Origin: Erythrobacter sp.
GTDB taxonomy: Bacteria > Pseudomonadota > Alphaproteobacteria > Sphingomonadales > Sphingomonadaceae
DNA: 64,000 nucleotides
Assembly (NCBI RefSeq): GCF_030066995.1
Contig: NZ_JASJAP010000004.1
Location: 186,001-250,000 of the forward strand
Direction of reading: 5' to 3'
Below the pieces are notes generated by a model that had not been told where the DNA came from, did no database searches, and saw nothing but the letters and a program-made list of their open reading frames with translations. Positions 47,551 through 56,513 of this stretch are shown one piece after another (the stretch's first letter is position 1; every line of letters starts with the position of its first letter). Made by a program: the position numbers and the translations under genes.

Positions 47551-48453
47551 TCACAGCATCGCCCTTAACGCAAGCGAAATGGTGATCCGCGCCGTCAGCA
47601 GAGCGAGCAGAACTCCGGCAAGCGGAATGGCGGCGACGATAACCCAGTCGGACGCCGTCAGGCTCGCCCCGCCGATCATCCCGCTACCCAAGGCGGCAAA
47701 CTGAAAACCGAGCAGCCACACGACCGCCACACCCACAGCGGCCCCCACCAGGGCGCCAAGGCTCGCCTCGATCGTAACGCTGCGCTGAAAGATGCGCGTG
47801 ATCTGGTTGTCGGTGCCGCCCAGCAGATGGATGATCTGCACTGTCTCGCGGTGGTTGGCGAACGCGCTGCGCGCCGCAAGCCACACCGCGCCCGCCGTGG
47901 CGATCGCCACCAGCGCGATCAGCGCCAGCGCCAGCCATTGCAGCGCGGCGAGCGCATCGTAGACAGGCCGCAGCCAGGTGGACTGCGCATCGATCTTGGT
48001 TCCGGGCACCGCCCGGTCGAGCGCCGTTTGCAGGCCGGCAATTTCGCTCGCGGTGGCGCGGCGGGAGAGCTCGACATCGATCAGCGCCGGGATCGGCACA
48101 TCCTCTCCGCCAACACCGGTTCCCAGCCAGGGCTCAAGCAAGCCGATCAGCTCTTCCTCGGGCACGATCCGCAAGGAGACGACAAGCGGCTGGCTGGCCA
48201 GCGCTGCGGCGGCGGCTTGCGCGCGCTCGGCCCTTGTCTGCGGGTTCGCCTCGATGATCTGCACGGTTACCGCGTTCGACAGGTCCGCGCGCGCAGTGTC
48301 GGCAAGGTTGCCAAGCGCCAATCCGCCCGCAGCGGCGATAACGACGAGCGCCATGAGGATCGCGATGACCCAGGGTATCGGCCCCTTGAAGCGCGAAGTG
48401 GGCAACAGCCGGGCCGCTTCGCGCGCGTCGATCGGATGGTCGTGGTCGCTCAC
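47551..48453 (-). CDS. ftsX: Cell division protein FtsX
   Basis: Four-helix inner-membrane component of the FtsEX ABC-type complex that controls septal peptidoglycan hydrolysis. The 300-residue protein has a first transmembrane helix at about residues 27-52, a periplasmic domain, then three helices (WLALALIALVAIATAGAVWL, ALVGAAVGVAVVWLLGF, VIVAAIPLAGVLLALLTA), and the REVQII-like ETVQIIHLLGGTDNQI loop after the second helix. The start is GTG, overlapping the ftsE stop (GTGA). Confidence 0.9.
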   Translation of the reverse strand: MSDHDHPIDAREAARLLPTSRFKGPIPWVIAILMALVVIAAAGGLALGNLADTARADLSNAVTVQIIEANPQTRAERAQAAAAALASQPLVVSLRIVPEEELIGLLEPWLGTGVGGEDVPIPALIDVELSRRATASEIAGLQTALDRAVPGTKIDAQSTWLRPVYDALAALQWLALALIALVAIATAGAVWLAARSAFANHRETVQIIHLLGGTDNQITRIFQRSVTIEASLGALVGAAVGVAVVWLLGFQFAALGSGMIGGASLTASDWVIVAAIPLAGVLLALLTARITISLALRAML

Positions 48454-49232
48454 GCCTGGCCCCCATTGCCCCCGGCGCCCTCAGCGCTGAAAGGGTCGCG
48501 GCCCGGCTGAGGCGAGCGGGTTCGCGCCGGCGGGTAACGCAGCGCGCGCGTGGGATCGGCCAGGCGCCCCTTATGGAGACGCATGATGAGCGGATCGGGC
48601 ATTTGCTGGATCAGTTGCACATCGTGGGTCGCCACCACCACCGTCGTCCCCACTCGGGCGTTGAGCGCCTCGAAAAGCCTCAGCAGCTTGAGCGCCATCT
48701 CGGGATCCACATTCCCGGTCGGTTCGTCCGCGAGGAGCAATTGCGGGCGGGCAATCACCGCGCGCGCGATCGCCACGCGCTGCTGTTCCCCGCCCGACAA
48801 TGTGGCCGGGAGCGCCTGCGCGCGGTCGGCAAGATTCACCCAGTCGAGCATGTCGTGGACCGCCTTCAGCACGCGCGGTTCCTCAACGCCGGCCAGGCGC
48901 AGCGGCAAGGCCACGTTGTCGAACGCGGAAATGTGCTCGATCAGGCGGAAATCCTGAAACACAACGCCCAGCCGTCGACGGAAATCGGGCAGGTCGGCGC
49001 GCGGCAGGGTTATCATGTCGCGCCCGAACATCCGGATCCCCCCGCGCGAGGGGCGCTGAGCCAGATAGAGGAGTTTTAGAAGCGTGGTCTTGCCGGCGCC
49101 GCTTGCGCCGGTGAGGAAGTAGAAACTGCCAGGGTACAGCGTAAACGACAGATCGCTCAGGACCTCCTGATCCGCGCCATATCGCACGCCGACATTGTCA
49201 AATTTCACGATTTCGCTTGCGCGCTCGGTCAT
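48450..49232 (-). CDS. ftsE: Cell division ATP-binding protein FtsE
   Basis: ABC ATPase partner of FtsX, 260 residues. Walker A is GASGAGKTT, the Q-loop VVFQDFRLI, the signature [15 protein letters not shown], Walker [13 protein letters not shown] and the switch THD. It is about 35 residues longer than many FtsE proteins because of a Pro/Arg-rich C-terminal tail. It heads the ftsE-ftsX-ydcF-plsC operon and diverges from the zinc-ribbon gene. Confidence 0.93.
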   Translation of the reverse strand: MTERASEIVKFDNVGVRYGADQEVLSDLSFTLYPGSFYFLTGASGAGKTTLLKLLYLAQRPSRGGIRMFGRDMITLPRADLPDFRRRLGVVFQDFRLIEHISAFDNVALPLRLAGVEEPRVLKAVHDMLDWVNLADRAQALPATLSGGEQQRVAIARAVIARPQLLLADEPTGNVDPEMALKLLRLFEALNARVGTTVVVATHDVQLIQQMPDPLIMRLHKGRLADPTRALRYPPARTRSPQPGRDPFSAEGAGGNGGQA

Positions 49233-49339
49233 GGCGCGGCCCTATCAGCGCCCCCGTTGCGGGGAAAGCCCATGATCGCGCCCGAGCAGCGCCCAGGGGC
49301 TCCCAACACGGCAAAACCGGGTCAGCGGTGTGGAAAAAT

Positions 49340-49364
49340 GCCCCTATTCACCCCACCTAGGGGC
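49340..49364. repeat. Inverted repeat in the ftsE/zinc-ribbon divergent region
   Basis: GCCCCTA and TAGGGGC form a perfect seven-base dyad with an 11-base centre, about 48 bases before the zinc-ribbon gene start and 108 bases before ftsE. It could be an operator in the divergent promoter region. No other copy was noticed. Confidence 0.35.
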
Positions 49365-49411
49365 TCAGCACCCTTGTGCGCAGGGTACCGGCAAGTATGG
49401 CCAAGAGGACG

Positions 49412-50590
49412 ATGATAATTTCGTGCCCTAATTGCGCGACGCGCTACGCGGTTCCGGACACCGCCATCGGCGTTGAAGGCCGCACCGTGCGCTGCGCCAA
49501 GTGCAAGCACAGTTGGTTTCAGGAGCCGCCCGAATCCCTTTTGGTCGAGGCCGAGACCGAAACCGTCGATGGTTCTTCGCAGACCGCTCCGACAGCTCCT
49601 CGGGAAGCAGCGACCGAGCCCGCGTCATCTGAGCCGCCCTCTGTGTCGGCCCCGTCACCCCCACCGCCCGAAGGCGCGTCAGCCGAACCCGCGCCAGAGG
49701 AACCGGTATCCGGACCCGCCACTCAGCGCGGCCCGGTGATCCCCAAGCCTGTGGGCGCGACGACACCGGACACTGTGGGCTCTCCCCCGCGTATTCCGAC
49801 ACCGCCCGCACCGGCGAACGAGCCCGACGGCGAGGTTGGGGAGGCGGTCGATGGCCCCTCGGTCAGCCACTGGACGACCAGCGACGCCGATATGAGTTCC
49901 ATCGCCGCCCAGGCGCGCAGCGCGGGGGCCGAGAGCGCGCAGACGCGTTCCGAAGACGCACCGGACAGCGAAGCGGGTTTCGGCTTTGAGCGCGACCCGC
50001 TCGCTTCGAGTTTTCCCGATACGCTCGCTGAGGAGGACGAGCCCGAAAGCGAATATTCCGAAGGCGCGACCCCGTTCGACGACGATTACGAGAGCCGCTA
50101 TGCCGAGGGTGAGGACGAAGAAGACGTCTCGCAATTCGAGTATCGCGCGCCCTTCACCGCGCGCCGCAACCCGCTCAAGATGTGGACCATCGCAGCGGTC
50201 GTCTTCGCGCTGATGGCGGGCGGCACCGCGATTGCGGTGAATTATGTCGGCCTGCCCGCCGGGCTGCCCTTCAATCGCCCGACCTTCGGCATCGGCAAAC
50301 CCGACCTCGTGCTCAACTTCCCCGCCGCACAGCAACGCAAGGAAATCCTCGAAACCGGCGTCGAGATCTTTCGCGTGCGCGGCTCGATCACCAATGCGGG
50401 CACCGAGACCGAGACCGTCCCGCGCCTGATCGTCGTGTTCGTCGATGAGAACGACAAAGAGATTTTCAGCAAGACGGTCGTGCCCGCCAAGAACGAGCTG
50501 GCCCCCGGAGAGAGCCTCAACGTGACCGAGGGGATTTCCGATTACCCCGCCGAAGCGCGGCGCGCGCGTCTGGGATGGGCCCCCAGCTAA
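49412..50590 (+). CDS. Zinc-ribbon (MJ0042-type) membrane protein with DUF3426-like C-terminus
   Basis: 392-residue protein starting MIISCPNCATRY, the usual family start; an ATG 15 bases earlier is possible. The zinc ribbon uses Cys pairs SCPNC and RCAKC. A long Pro/Glu/Ser-rich linker of about 220 residues leads to one transmembrane segment (MWTIAAVVFALMAGGTAIAVNYVGL) and an extracytoplasmic beta domain with GVEIFRVRGSITNAG and LIVVFVDENDKEIF, ending in AEARRARLGWAPS. Function is unknown; the combination suggests an envelope-associated sensor or scaffold. Its position opposite ftsE is common in related genomes. Confidence 0.83.
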   Translation: MIISCPNCATRYAVPDTAIGVEGRTVRCAKCKHSWFQEPPESLLVEAETETVDGSSQTAPTAPREAATEPASSEPPSVSAPSPPPPEGASAEPAPEEPVSGPATQRGPVIPKPVGATTPDTVGSPPRIPTPPAPANEPDGEVGEAVDGPSVSHWTTSDADMSSIAAQARSAGAESAQTRSEDAPDSEAGFGFERDPLASSFPDTLAEEDEPESEYSEGATPFDDDYESRYAEGEDEEDVSQFEYRAPFTARRNPLKMWTIAAVVFALMAGGTAIAVNYVGLPAGLPFNRPTFGIGKPDLVLNFPAAQQRKEILETGVEIFRVRGSITNAGTETETVPRLIVVFVDENDKEIFSKTVVPAKNELAPGESLNVTEGISDYPAEARRARLGWAPS

Positions 50591-50629
50591 GGCGCCTTCG
50601 ACAGGCGTTTGGTCGGTTTGGTCGCAAGC

Positions 50630-50896
50630 TCAGCTGAACTCGATCCAGAGCGTTCCGTTTTCGTCGCGCTGTTCTTGCGGCTCTTGCTGGCGGGGCGCAT
50701 CGACAACCGGTCTTTCTCCATCGCGGCGGATCCGGACCCTCACCGGGCGCACGATCCGCGCGGTGGCGCGCGCGGAGGCTACGGGCGCGGCGTCAGCGGC
50801 GCGACCGCGCTGCGAAGAGACGTCCGTTGCGGCCGCACCCTCGGCGGCGGCGAACAGCGCAAGAGACAGACCTATCGCCATGGCCGGGACCTTCAC
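50630..50896 (-). CDS. Small exported basic protein of unknown function
   Basis: 88-residue protein with a convincing Sec signal peptide (MKVPAMAIGLSLALFAAAEG to AAA) and an Arg/Pro-rich mature part ending QRDENGTLWIEFS. The family is not recognised. The signal peptide and clean ATG favour a real gene over the opposite-strand frame, which has no such feature. It converges on the zinc-ribbon gene. Confidence 0.55.
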   Translation of the reverse strand: MKVPAMAIGLSLALFAAAEGAAATDVSSQRGRAADAAPVASARATARIVRPVRVRIRRDGERPVVDAPRQQEPQEQRDENGTLWIEFS

Positions 50897-51039
50897 GCGC
50901 TCTTAACCATGTTTGCAAGGCCTTCGTTAACCGCGTCCCGTCGCGGAACAGCTCGACAGGCGAGCGGCGACGCGCGGCGCGTCTCGCCTTGAGCAAAAAC
51001 GGGCGCATTCGGCGTATCGGAAGGGCCGCGTCAAAAGGC

Positions 51040-51067
51040 TTGCGCAGGTCAAACCGGGTTGCTATCG
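51040..51067 (+). promoter_or_regulatory. Possible sigma-70-type promoter for tRNA-Leu
   Basis: TTGCGC and CTATCG are separated by 16 bases, about 50 bases before the tRNA. The -35 fits alphaproteobacterial stable-RNA promoters, the -10 only loosely. Nothing else in the 223 bases between the small exported protein gene and the tRNA is recognised. Confidence 0.3.
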
Positions 51068-51119
51068 GGCCGCTCCTACCCCGGGGTGAGCCTTGCTGTG
51101 TCCCGGCCTTTCATTGAGT

Positions 51120-51206
51120 GCGGTCGTGGCGGAACTGGTAGACGCGCAACGTTGAGGTCGTTGTGGGCTAACGCCCGTGGAAGTTCGAGTCTTCTCGACC
51201 GCACCA
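51120..51206 (+). tRNA. tRNA-Leu (GAG anticodon)
   Basis: Type II tRNA of 87 bases. Acceptor GCGGTCG pairs with CGACCGC, the anticodon stem CAACG/CGTTG encloses TTGAGGT giving anticodon GAG, a long variable arm (GGGCTAACGCCC) is present, and the T-arm contains GTTCGAGTC. Discriminator A and CCA are encoded. Confidence 0.96.
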
Positions 51207-51784
51207 ATTCCTTCTTTTTATGACGGAACACCCCTGCACAAGGGTCTCGGCAAGCGTGGGGTTACGCTGCTCGGGCGTCGATGCGTGGATGCACATCCAT
51301 GTCGCTGTTTCGCGCCCATTCGGGCGGTTCGAAGGGTAGCTTGTATTTCGTGGTAAAGCTGAGTGCGGTCACGGGCCAAGTCGGGCTGCGTGCGGCTATG
51401 TGGAATTCGCCAATGAAACGCCTCGACCGACCGGTGGGGCTTGCCGGGCGGATAACTCCCGCGCTTCACATCGCGCCGCATCCAGAGGTGCGGATCATTA
51501 GAATTGGTCCCTTCGACCCGCGCTCCGTTGATCATCATGACCGACGGGCTGCCTTCATCCAGACCAGCAAAGGGAGAGCCTGAAGACGTTCGCATCCGCC
51601 CTTGCCCACGTCCATCACAGTTGTGGACCAGCAGCGCAATCCGATCGACGCACAGACCTAGAAGAGCCGCCGCTCCGCCGCCCTGGTTGAACGGCCAAAG
51701 CCTTCTGTCCCCCGGATCAATGATCATCGAGTGCGAGTGTAACTTCCGCTTCACATTTCACCGTCCATTCGGCAAGCGACTGAC
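51207..51784. other. Non-assigned stretch between tRNA-Leu and the sugar locus
   Basis: Nearly 580 bases without a secure gene. Minus-strand translations are partly coherent: one frame reads MMINGARVEGTNSNDPHLWM around 51478-51537 and another reads LSFTTKYKLPFEPPEWARNS further downstream, around 51305-51364, ending at a stop near 51265. Two good-looking segments in different frames suggest a decayed gene, but I cannot name a family. Plus-strand frames look like shadows. The stretch directly follows a tRNA gene, a common insertion site, but no duplicated tRNA 3' end was found. Confidence 0.3.
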
Positions 51785-51798
51785 TGACCGTGCGGTCA
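51785..51798. promoter_or_regulatory. Palindromic operator upstream of the TonB-receptor pseudogene
   Basis: TGACCGTGCGGTCA is a perfect dyad (TGACCG/CGGTCA with a TG centre), 47 bases before the receptor ATG. A closely related site, TGACCATTCGGTCA, lies at 58211-58224, and similarity continues outside the dyad (AC before, TGAAA after). The dyad resembles TetR-family operators in size and symmetry. Confidence 0.6.
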
Positions 51799-51845
51799 AT
51801 GAAAGCGCCGATCCGCGAAGCGGGCAGTGAACAGGGGAGAGGGAA

Positions 51846-54126
51846 ATGAGTTTAAGGAAACTTTCTTGAGGGACAGCGCTCGCGAGCGTCGTATTCTTTC
51901 ATCAGCAGAGTGCAGCGCAGAACACAGAAAGCGCCGGTGCAGAGAATTCGGCCCCCGAGATTGTCGTGACTGCGCAGCGGCGCGAGGAGCGGTTGATCGA
52001 GGTTCCCGCTTCTGTTGCCGTCACGGATGGCACAACCCTCCAGCGCTACAATCTTTCCGAAGCAAGCAATCTGGTTCTGACCACTCCGGGGCTGGCGTTG
52101 GGCGACGCCAACACGCCGAGAGGCGCAGGGTTTCGAATTCACGGTATTGGCACAAGCGTGTTCGCGGACGGGATCGAACAATCCGTCGGAACGGTGGTTG
52201 ACGGGGTTCCTTATGCCCGAGCCGGTCAGGGACTGGCCGATCTTGTCGACGTCGAGCGCATCGAAGTCCTGCGAAGCCCTCAAGGCCTGCTCTTCGGGCG
52301 CAACGCGTCTGCCGGGCTCATCAACATTACAACACCGCTGACGGTATCGTCACGAACCTGACGACTGGCGAGGAATACAACGATCGCAACGAATACGGTG
52401 TGCGCGGCCAAATCGAGTTTACTTCAAGCGACGACTTCGAAGTGATCCTGCGCGGAGACTGGTCGGAGAGAGAGACAACGCGGGATCGATCTGGACCGTT
52501 CGCGAATTCGCCGATCCCACAACAGACCCACGTCCGGGCACCGCTTTCCTTTCAAGTGCAACAGGCCCGATCGAAGAGGGGCCTTCCGCCGATGTCATCA
52601 ATCCAGGCGGCGCGATCGAGAATCTGGTCGAGAACTACGGCGGTTCGGTTGAGGCGAACGTGTTTCTCGGGGAGTTTACCCTCGCATCCCAAACCGCCTA
52701 TTGCGAGTGGAAGCAGGAAGATAACAACGACGCTGACCTGTCGCAGCTCAACGTCCTCGACATAAATTTCGGAGCGAACGATCTTTGGCAATTCAGCCAG
52801 GAATTGCGCCTGACCTCACCCACCGGCGGCGCTTTCGAATTTGTCGGCGGCGCGTTGTATTATCCAAGCTCAAATCGAGGCTCTTTTAGTCAGGTTGGCC
52901 GATTCACCGTCGGTCTTGCTCAAGCGCAGGCAGCGAACTTTGATGTGCCGCTTGCACCGGGCCTCGTGCTTCCGGCCTCGCAGAACTTTGGCCGAGATAT
53001 CGAGTCCGATATTGATGTCGAAGATATCGCCGTGTTCGGCCAGACCACAACCCGGATCACAGATACCCTTTCACTGATTGGCGGCGCACGTCTCATTTAC
53101 TCTCAGGTCTCGCTTGATTACGAACGGGTGGGAACGCCCGGAGCCAGCGCGTTCAATTTCATTCTGGGACCGGCCTTTGCTCCCTTGGCGTTCGATGCCG
53201 AAACCGATGACACCGCGCTGTCCTGGCGTGGGGGCCTGGAATTCCAACCCAACCGGGATCTCAACATCTTCGCGACGGCGAGCCGCGGTTACAAAGGTCC
53301 AGGGTTCAACAACCTTCTCGATCTTACCGTACCGGATGGGATGACGGCGGCGGAGTTTGCCGAAGTCGAACCGGAAATCCCCACAAGTTTCGAAGTCGGG
53401 ATCAAATACGCAGAACCAGACGGCGTTTTCCGCGGAAGCCTCACCATCTTCAGGACCGAAGTCGAAAACTTTTAGGCTCAGGTCGTCGAATTTGCAGAAG
53501 GCGCCCAGATCGGCTCTTTCGCGATCCGCAACGCTGGCGAACTCCTTAGCCAGGGCTTCGAGCTCGAACTCGGCGCGCAGCCGGTCCCAGGTCTGAATTT
53601 TGCCTTTGGACTGGCTTACAACGATGCGGAGTTTGTCAGCTTCGAGGGAGCCGCTTGTCCGAGCGTTGGCGCTTTGGTTACAACGGTTGGTGCGCCATGC
53701 GGTCCGCAGGTGGCCGGAGGACCGAACGCAACCTCTTTCGACGCCTCGGGGCTGGAGGTTCCCAACGCGCCGGAGTGGACAGGCAATGTATCGGGCACTT
53801 ACGAATTTGATATCAGCCCGTCATCGGGGGTCGGAGGGTTCGTCCAGGCGCTCTATTCATTCCGATCGGATACCGTTTTTGGCCTTTATCCCGCGAATAT
53901 ACCCAACCCGACCGAGCAGGATGGATATGGCATATTGAACGCCACTGTTGGCGCGACCTTCAACGATGAACGGATCACGGTCGATCTTTGGGGGCGCAAC
54001 CTGCTCGACACGAATTATGTCACTTCGATCTTCGAGCTGCCCTTTGATGGAGCAGGCGGGCTTGGCCAATTTGTAACCCGAGACGCCGATCGTCGTGTCG
54101 GCGTGCGCGTCGGGTTCGATTTCTAG
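51846..54126 (+). pseudogene. TonB-dependent receptor, multiply disrupted
   Basis: The gene would run from ATG 51846 (MSLRKLS) to TAG 54126 (VGVRVGFDF). Lesions: TGA at 51867 inside the signal peptide, after which the same frame continues GTALASVVFFHQQSAAQ and the TonB box/plug APEIVVTAQRREERL; loss of roughly 80-100 residues plus a frame change near 52335, joining plug end NASAGLINITT to barrel text DGIVTNLTTGEEYNDRNEYG; a frame change at a (GA)5 run, 52466-52475, where one extra GA unit explains WSERD turning into WSERE; and TAG at 53473-53475 where ENF[stop]AQ suggests CAG to TAG. The rest is receptor-like up to a terminal Phe. Two 14-mer operators flank the locus, so it was once co-regulated with the glycosidase genes. 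Its stop overlaps that of the convergent GH3 gene. Confidence 0.88.
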
Positions 54127-56513
54127 GAATAGACGAACGGCCCCGCGGCAGAAAGCGCTGCACACAAACGCCGCGGGTTCGTTTGCCAGTCGCCCAAGTC
54201 CTTGCTCCATGAAGAGTGCACTGCCGGATCGATGGGAACGGTGGTGTCCATTGTGGCACCGGGCTCGACAACCACTTTCGCGAAACCCGCGAGCACGCGA
54301 ATTGGCATGCTGGGGTCGGCGCTGGCTGTCTCTGCATAGATCTGGACCACGACCGCTGTCGGGCGATCGCCGTCATTGTGTATCGATACAACGCAAGCGT
54401 TTTCAAGGTTGTCCGCTGTCGAGACTTGCAGGAGCCGGGCCTTTCCGTAGCCAAGCCCGAAACCGAACGCAGCGAGTGGTCTTTTGCCGCGCCGATCATA
54501 CCAGCGGTGCCCAATCAGGAGCCCTTCGCCATAGACGAGGCGACCGTCTTTGGGCGGGTAAAACGCACTGTGCGAATGGTCGCCTACTTCGCGCGGCCAT
54601 GTGAAAGGGAGCCGACCCGAAGGTTCCGCTTCGCCAAGCAGCACATCGACCAGCGCATTGCCGAATTCTTCTCCCGGGAACCACGGCACCAACACCGTCG
54701 AGGCCCGATCGTACCACGGCATCGCTGTTGCCGCGCCGACGTTCATAACAACGATTGCGTCTGGGCGAGCGTCGAGCACCGCCTCTGCCAATTCATCCTG
54801 TGGGCCGGGCAAAGCACGGGTCGATCGATCTTCACCCTCCGTTTCCCAGTCCGAATTGGACCCGAGAACCAGCAGAACCCTATCCGCCTGCTGCGCCAAC
54901 TCAACCGCCCGCAAAATTGAATCCGCGGGCGAGGGCTTCGCGATGCCGAATTGAAAACCTGCGATCAGCGCATTTGCCGGCTTCAGATACTCAATCCGCA
55001 GCGCGTAACGGCATCCCTTCACGAAAGCCTTGGTGGCCCTGATCTCGTCCGACCCAAAGCCGAAATAGCTTCCGCCGGGCGCAAAACTGTCCCAGTTGTC
55101 GATCACGATCTCATCGTCGATGATCAGACGCGCTGGCCCCGCGCTGAACAGGCCAAGGTCGAAATCGCCGTCCTTCTGAGGGATGAATTCGCCGCTCAGG
55201 CGCACGAATTGTTCGTTTTCCGTGAGGTTTGCTTCGCCGAAGAACAACAGCGAATTCGCCGCGTGTTTTTCCTCGCTGACCAATGGATGGTGTTCGCTTG
55301 GTCCGTCGAAGCGGGCAAGCATCAATCCGCGCTGGCCGGCTCCGTTCTGCAATTCCTCGTCGCTGGCAGGCTCGACATACTTGGCGTTGGAGCAGCCCTT
55401 CTCGAATTGGATATCAACGCCTGGCAATCGGTCGCGTAGAGCTGCGAGCGGGTGAGAGATCGGGTGCGAGCGTACGAAGGAACTGCCGCCCCCCATGATC
55501 TGTCCATGCTGCGCATTCGGTCCGATGACTGCCAGCGAGCGAAGATCGGCTGGGTCGAGGGGTAGAACCTGGCGTTGGTTCTTGAGCAACACCGTCCCTT
55601 CCGCAGCGGCCCGACGTATCAGCTTCCTGCGCTCTGGATCGTCAACGCTCGCTTCAGGATCGTCGGCATCTCCCTGCGCTTGGGCTCTCTCGGCAAGGCG
55701 CTCCAGTCTGGCGATCTTGGCGTCGATCACTTCGAGCGGGACGTCACCCGATTCCAGCGCCGTCTTGAGTTGATCGCCCCAAACGCGCGAGGGGCCTGGC
55801 ATTTCCAGATCGAGCCCACCAAGCGCGTTGCCGATCGTATCCCTGGCAGCGCCCCAATCGCTGACGACCACACCTTCGAATCCCCATTCGCTGCGCAGGA
55901 CGCCTTCGATAAGGTCGCCATGCGCGCACATCTGAACGCCGTTTACGAAGTTGTAGGCTGCCATGATCATCCATGGGTCCGCAGCCTTTACGGTCATTTC
56001 GAAGGGACGCAGATAGACCTCGCGCAAGGCCTGCTCGTCAACGACGCAATCAACGGTCAGTCGATCGACTTCGCAGTCGTTCGCGACGAAATGCTTCGGG
56101 CAAGCGCCGACGCCCGTTGATTGAACTCCGAGCACATAGGCGGTGGACAAGAACCCGGTAAGGACTGGGTCTTCGGACAGGCATTCGAAGTTCCTCCCGC
56201 CAATCGGGGTCCGCTGCAAATTGATCGTCGGTCCAAGAAGCACGTGGGCTCTCTTGGTGTGGGCTTCTTCGCCGAGCGCTCGCCCGATGTCGCGCACGAG
56301 ATCAGTGTTCCACGATGCGCCGAGGGACACACCAACCGGAAAGCTGGCGGCCGTCACGAAATTCGCAAGGTCGCCGCGGGCGCCGTTCGGCCCATCGCTC
56401 AGCTTGACTTGCGGTATGCCCGTTCTGTTTGAAGAGGCGGTGCGCCAGAAGTCGCTGCCTGTCAGGAGGTCGATCTTCTGATCAAGCGTCAAATCGCTCT
56501 TCGGCTTAGTCAT
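54123..56513 (-). CDS. Glycoside hydrolase family 3 beta-glucosidase-like enzyme with PA14 insert
   Basis: 796-residue GH3 enzyme with no signal peptide, so cytosolic; it would act on imported oligosaccharides or glycosides. The N-terminal barrel has SDGPNGARG, GPTINLQRTPIGGRNFECLSEDP, CPKHFVANDCEVDR and the nucleophile motif VVSDWGA with Asp219. A PA14 domain is inserted at about residues 385-525 (LSGEFIPQKDGDFDLGLFSAGPARLIIDDE), then the second alpha/beta domain (LVLGSNSDWETEGEDRS) and a fibronectin-III-like C-terminus. Substrate is unknown; PA14-bearing GH3s often take beta-glucosides. Its ATG overlaps the end of the epimerase gene by eight bases and its stop overlaps the receptor pseudogene stop. 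Confidence 0.92.
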   Translation of the reverse strand: MTKPKSDLTLDQKIDLLTGSDFWRTASSNRTGIPQVKLSDGPNGARGDLANFVTAASFPVGVSLGASWNTDLVRDIGRALGEEAHTKRAHVLLGPTINLQRTPIGGRNFECLSEDPVLTGFLSTAYVLGVQSTGVGACPKHFVANDCEVDRLTVDCVVDEQALREVYLRPFEMTVKAADPWMIMAAYNFVNGVQMCAHGDLIEGVLRSEWGFEGVVVSDWGAARDTIGNALGGLDLEMPGPSRVWGDQLKTALESGDVPLEVIDAKIARLERLAERAQAQGDADDPEASVDDPERRKLIRRAAAEGTVLLKNQRQVLPLDPADLRSLAVIGPNAQHGQIMGGGSSFVRSHPISHPLAALRDRLPGVDIQFEKGCSNAKYVEPASDEELQNGAGQRGLMLARFDGPSEHHPLVSEEKHAANSLLFFGEANLTENEQFVRLSGEFIPQKDGDFDLGLFSAGPARLIIDDEIVIDNWDSFAPGGSYFGFGSDEIRATKAFVKGCRYALRIEYLKPANALIAGFQFGIAKPSPADSILRAVELAQQADRVLLVLGSNSDWETEGEDRSTRALPGPQDELAEAVLDARPDAIVVMNVGAATAMPWYDRASTVLVPWFPGEEFGNALVDVLLGEAEPSGRLPFTWPREVGDHSHSAFYPPKDGRLVYGEGLLIGHRWYDRRGKRPLAAFGFGLGYGKARLLQVSTADNLENACVVSIHNDGDRPTAVVVQIYAETASADPSMPIRVLAGFAKVVVEPGATMDTTVPIDPAVHSSWSKDLGDWQTNPRRLCAALSAAGPFVYS

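Noticed and set aside
51120-51206. tRNA-Leu as attachment site of an integrative element
   Set aside because: No duplicate of the tRNA 3' end and no integrase gene in the window.
51218-51754. 178-codon minus-strand frame after tRNA-Leu as an intact gene
   Set aside because: Start region lacks a ribosome-binding site, composition is mixed and the best protein-like text switches frame; kept only as a possible remnant.
53473-53475. Programmed read-through or recoding of the TAG in the receptor
   Set aside because: Three or more independent lesions in the same gene make simple decay the better explanation.
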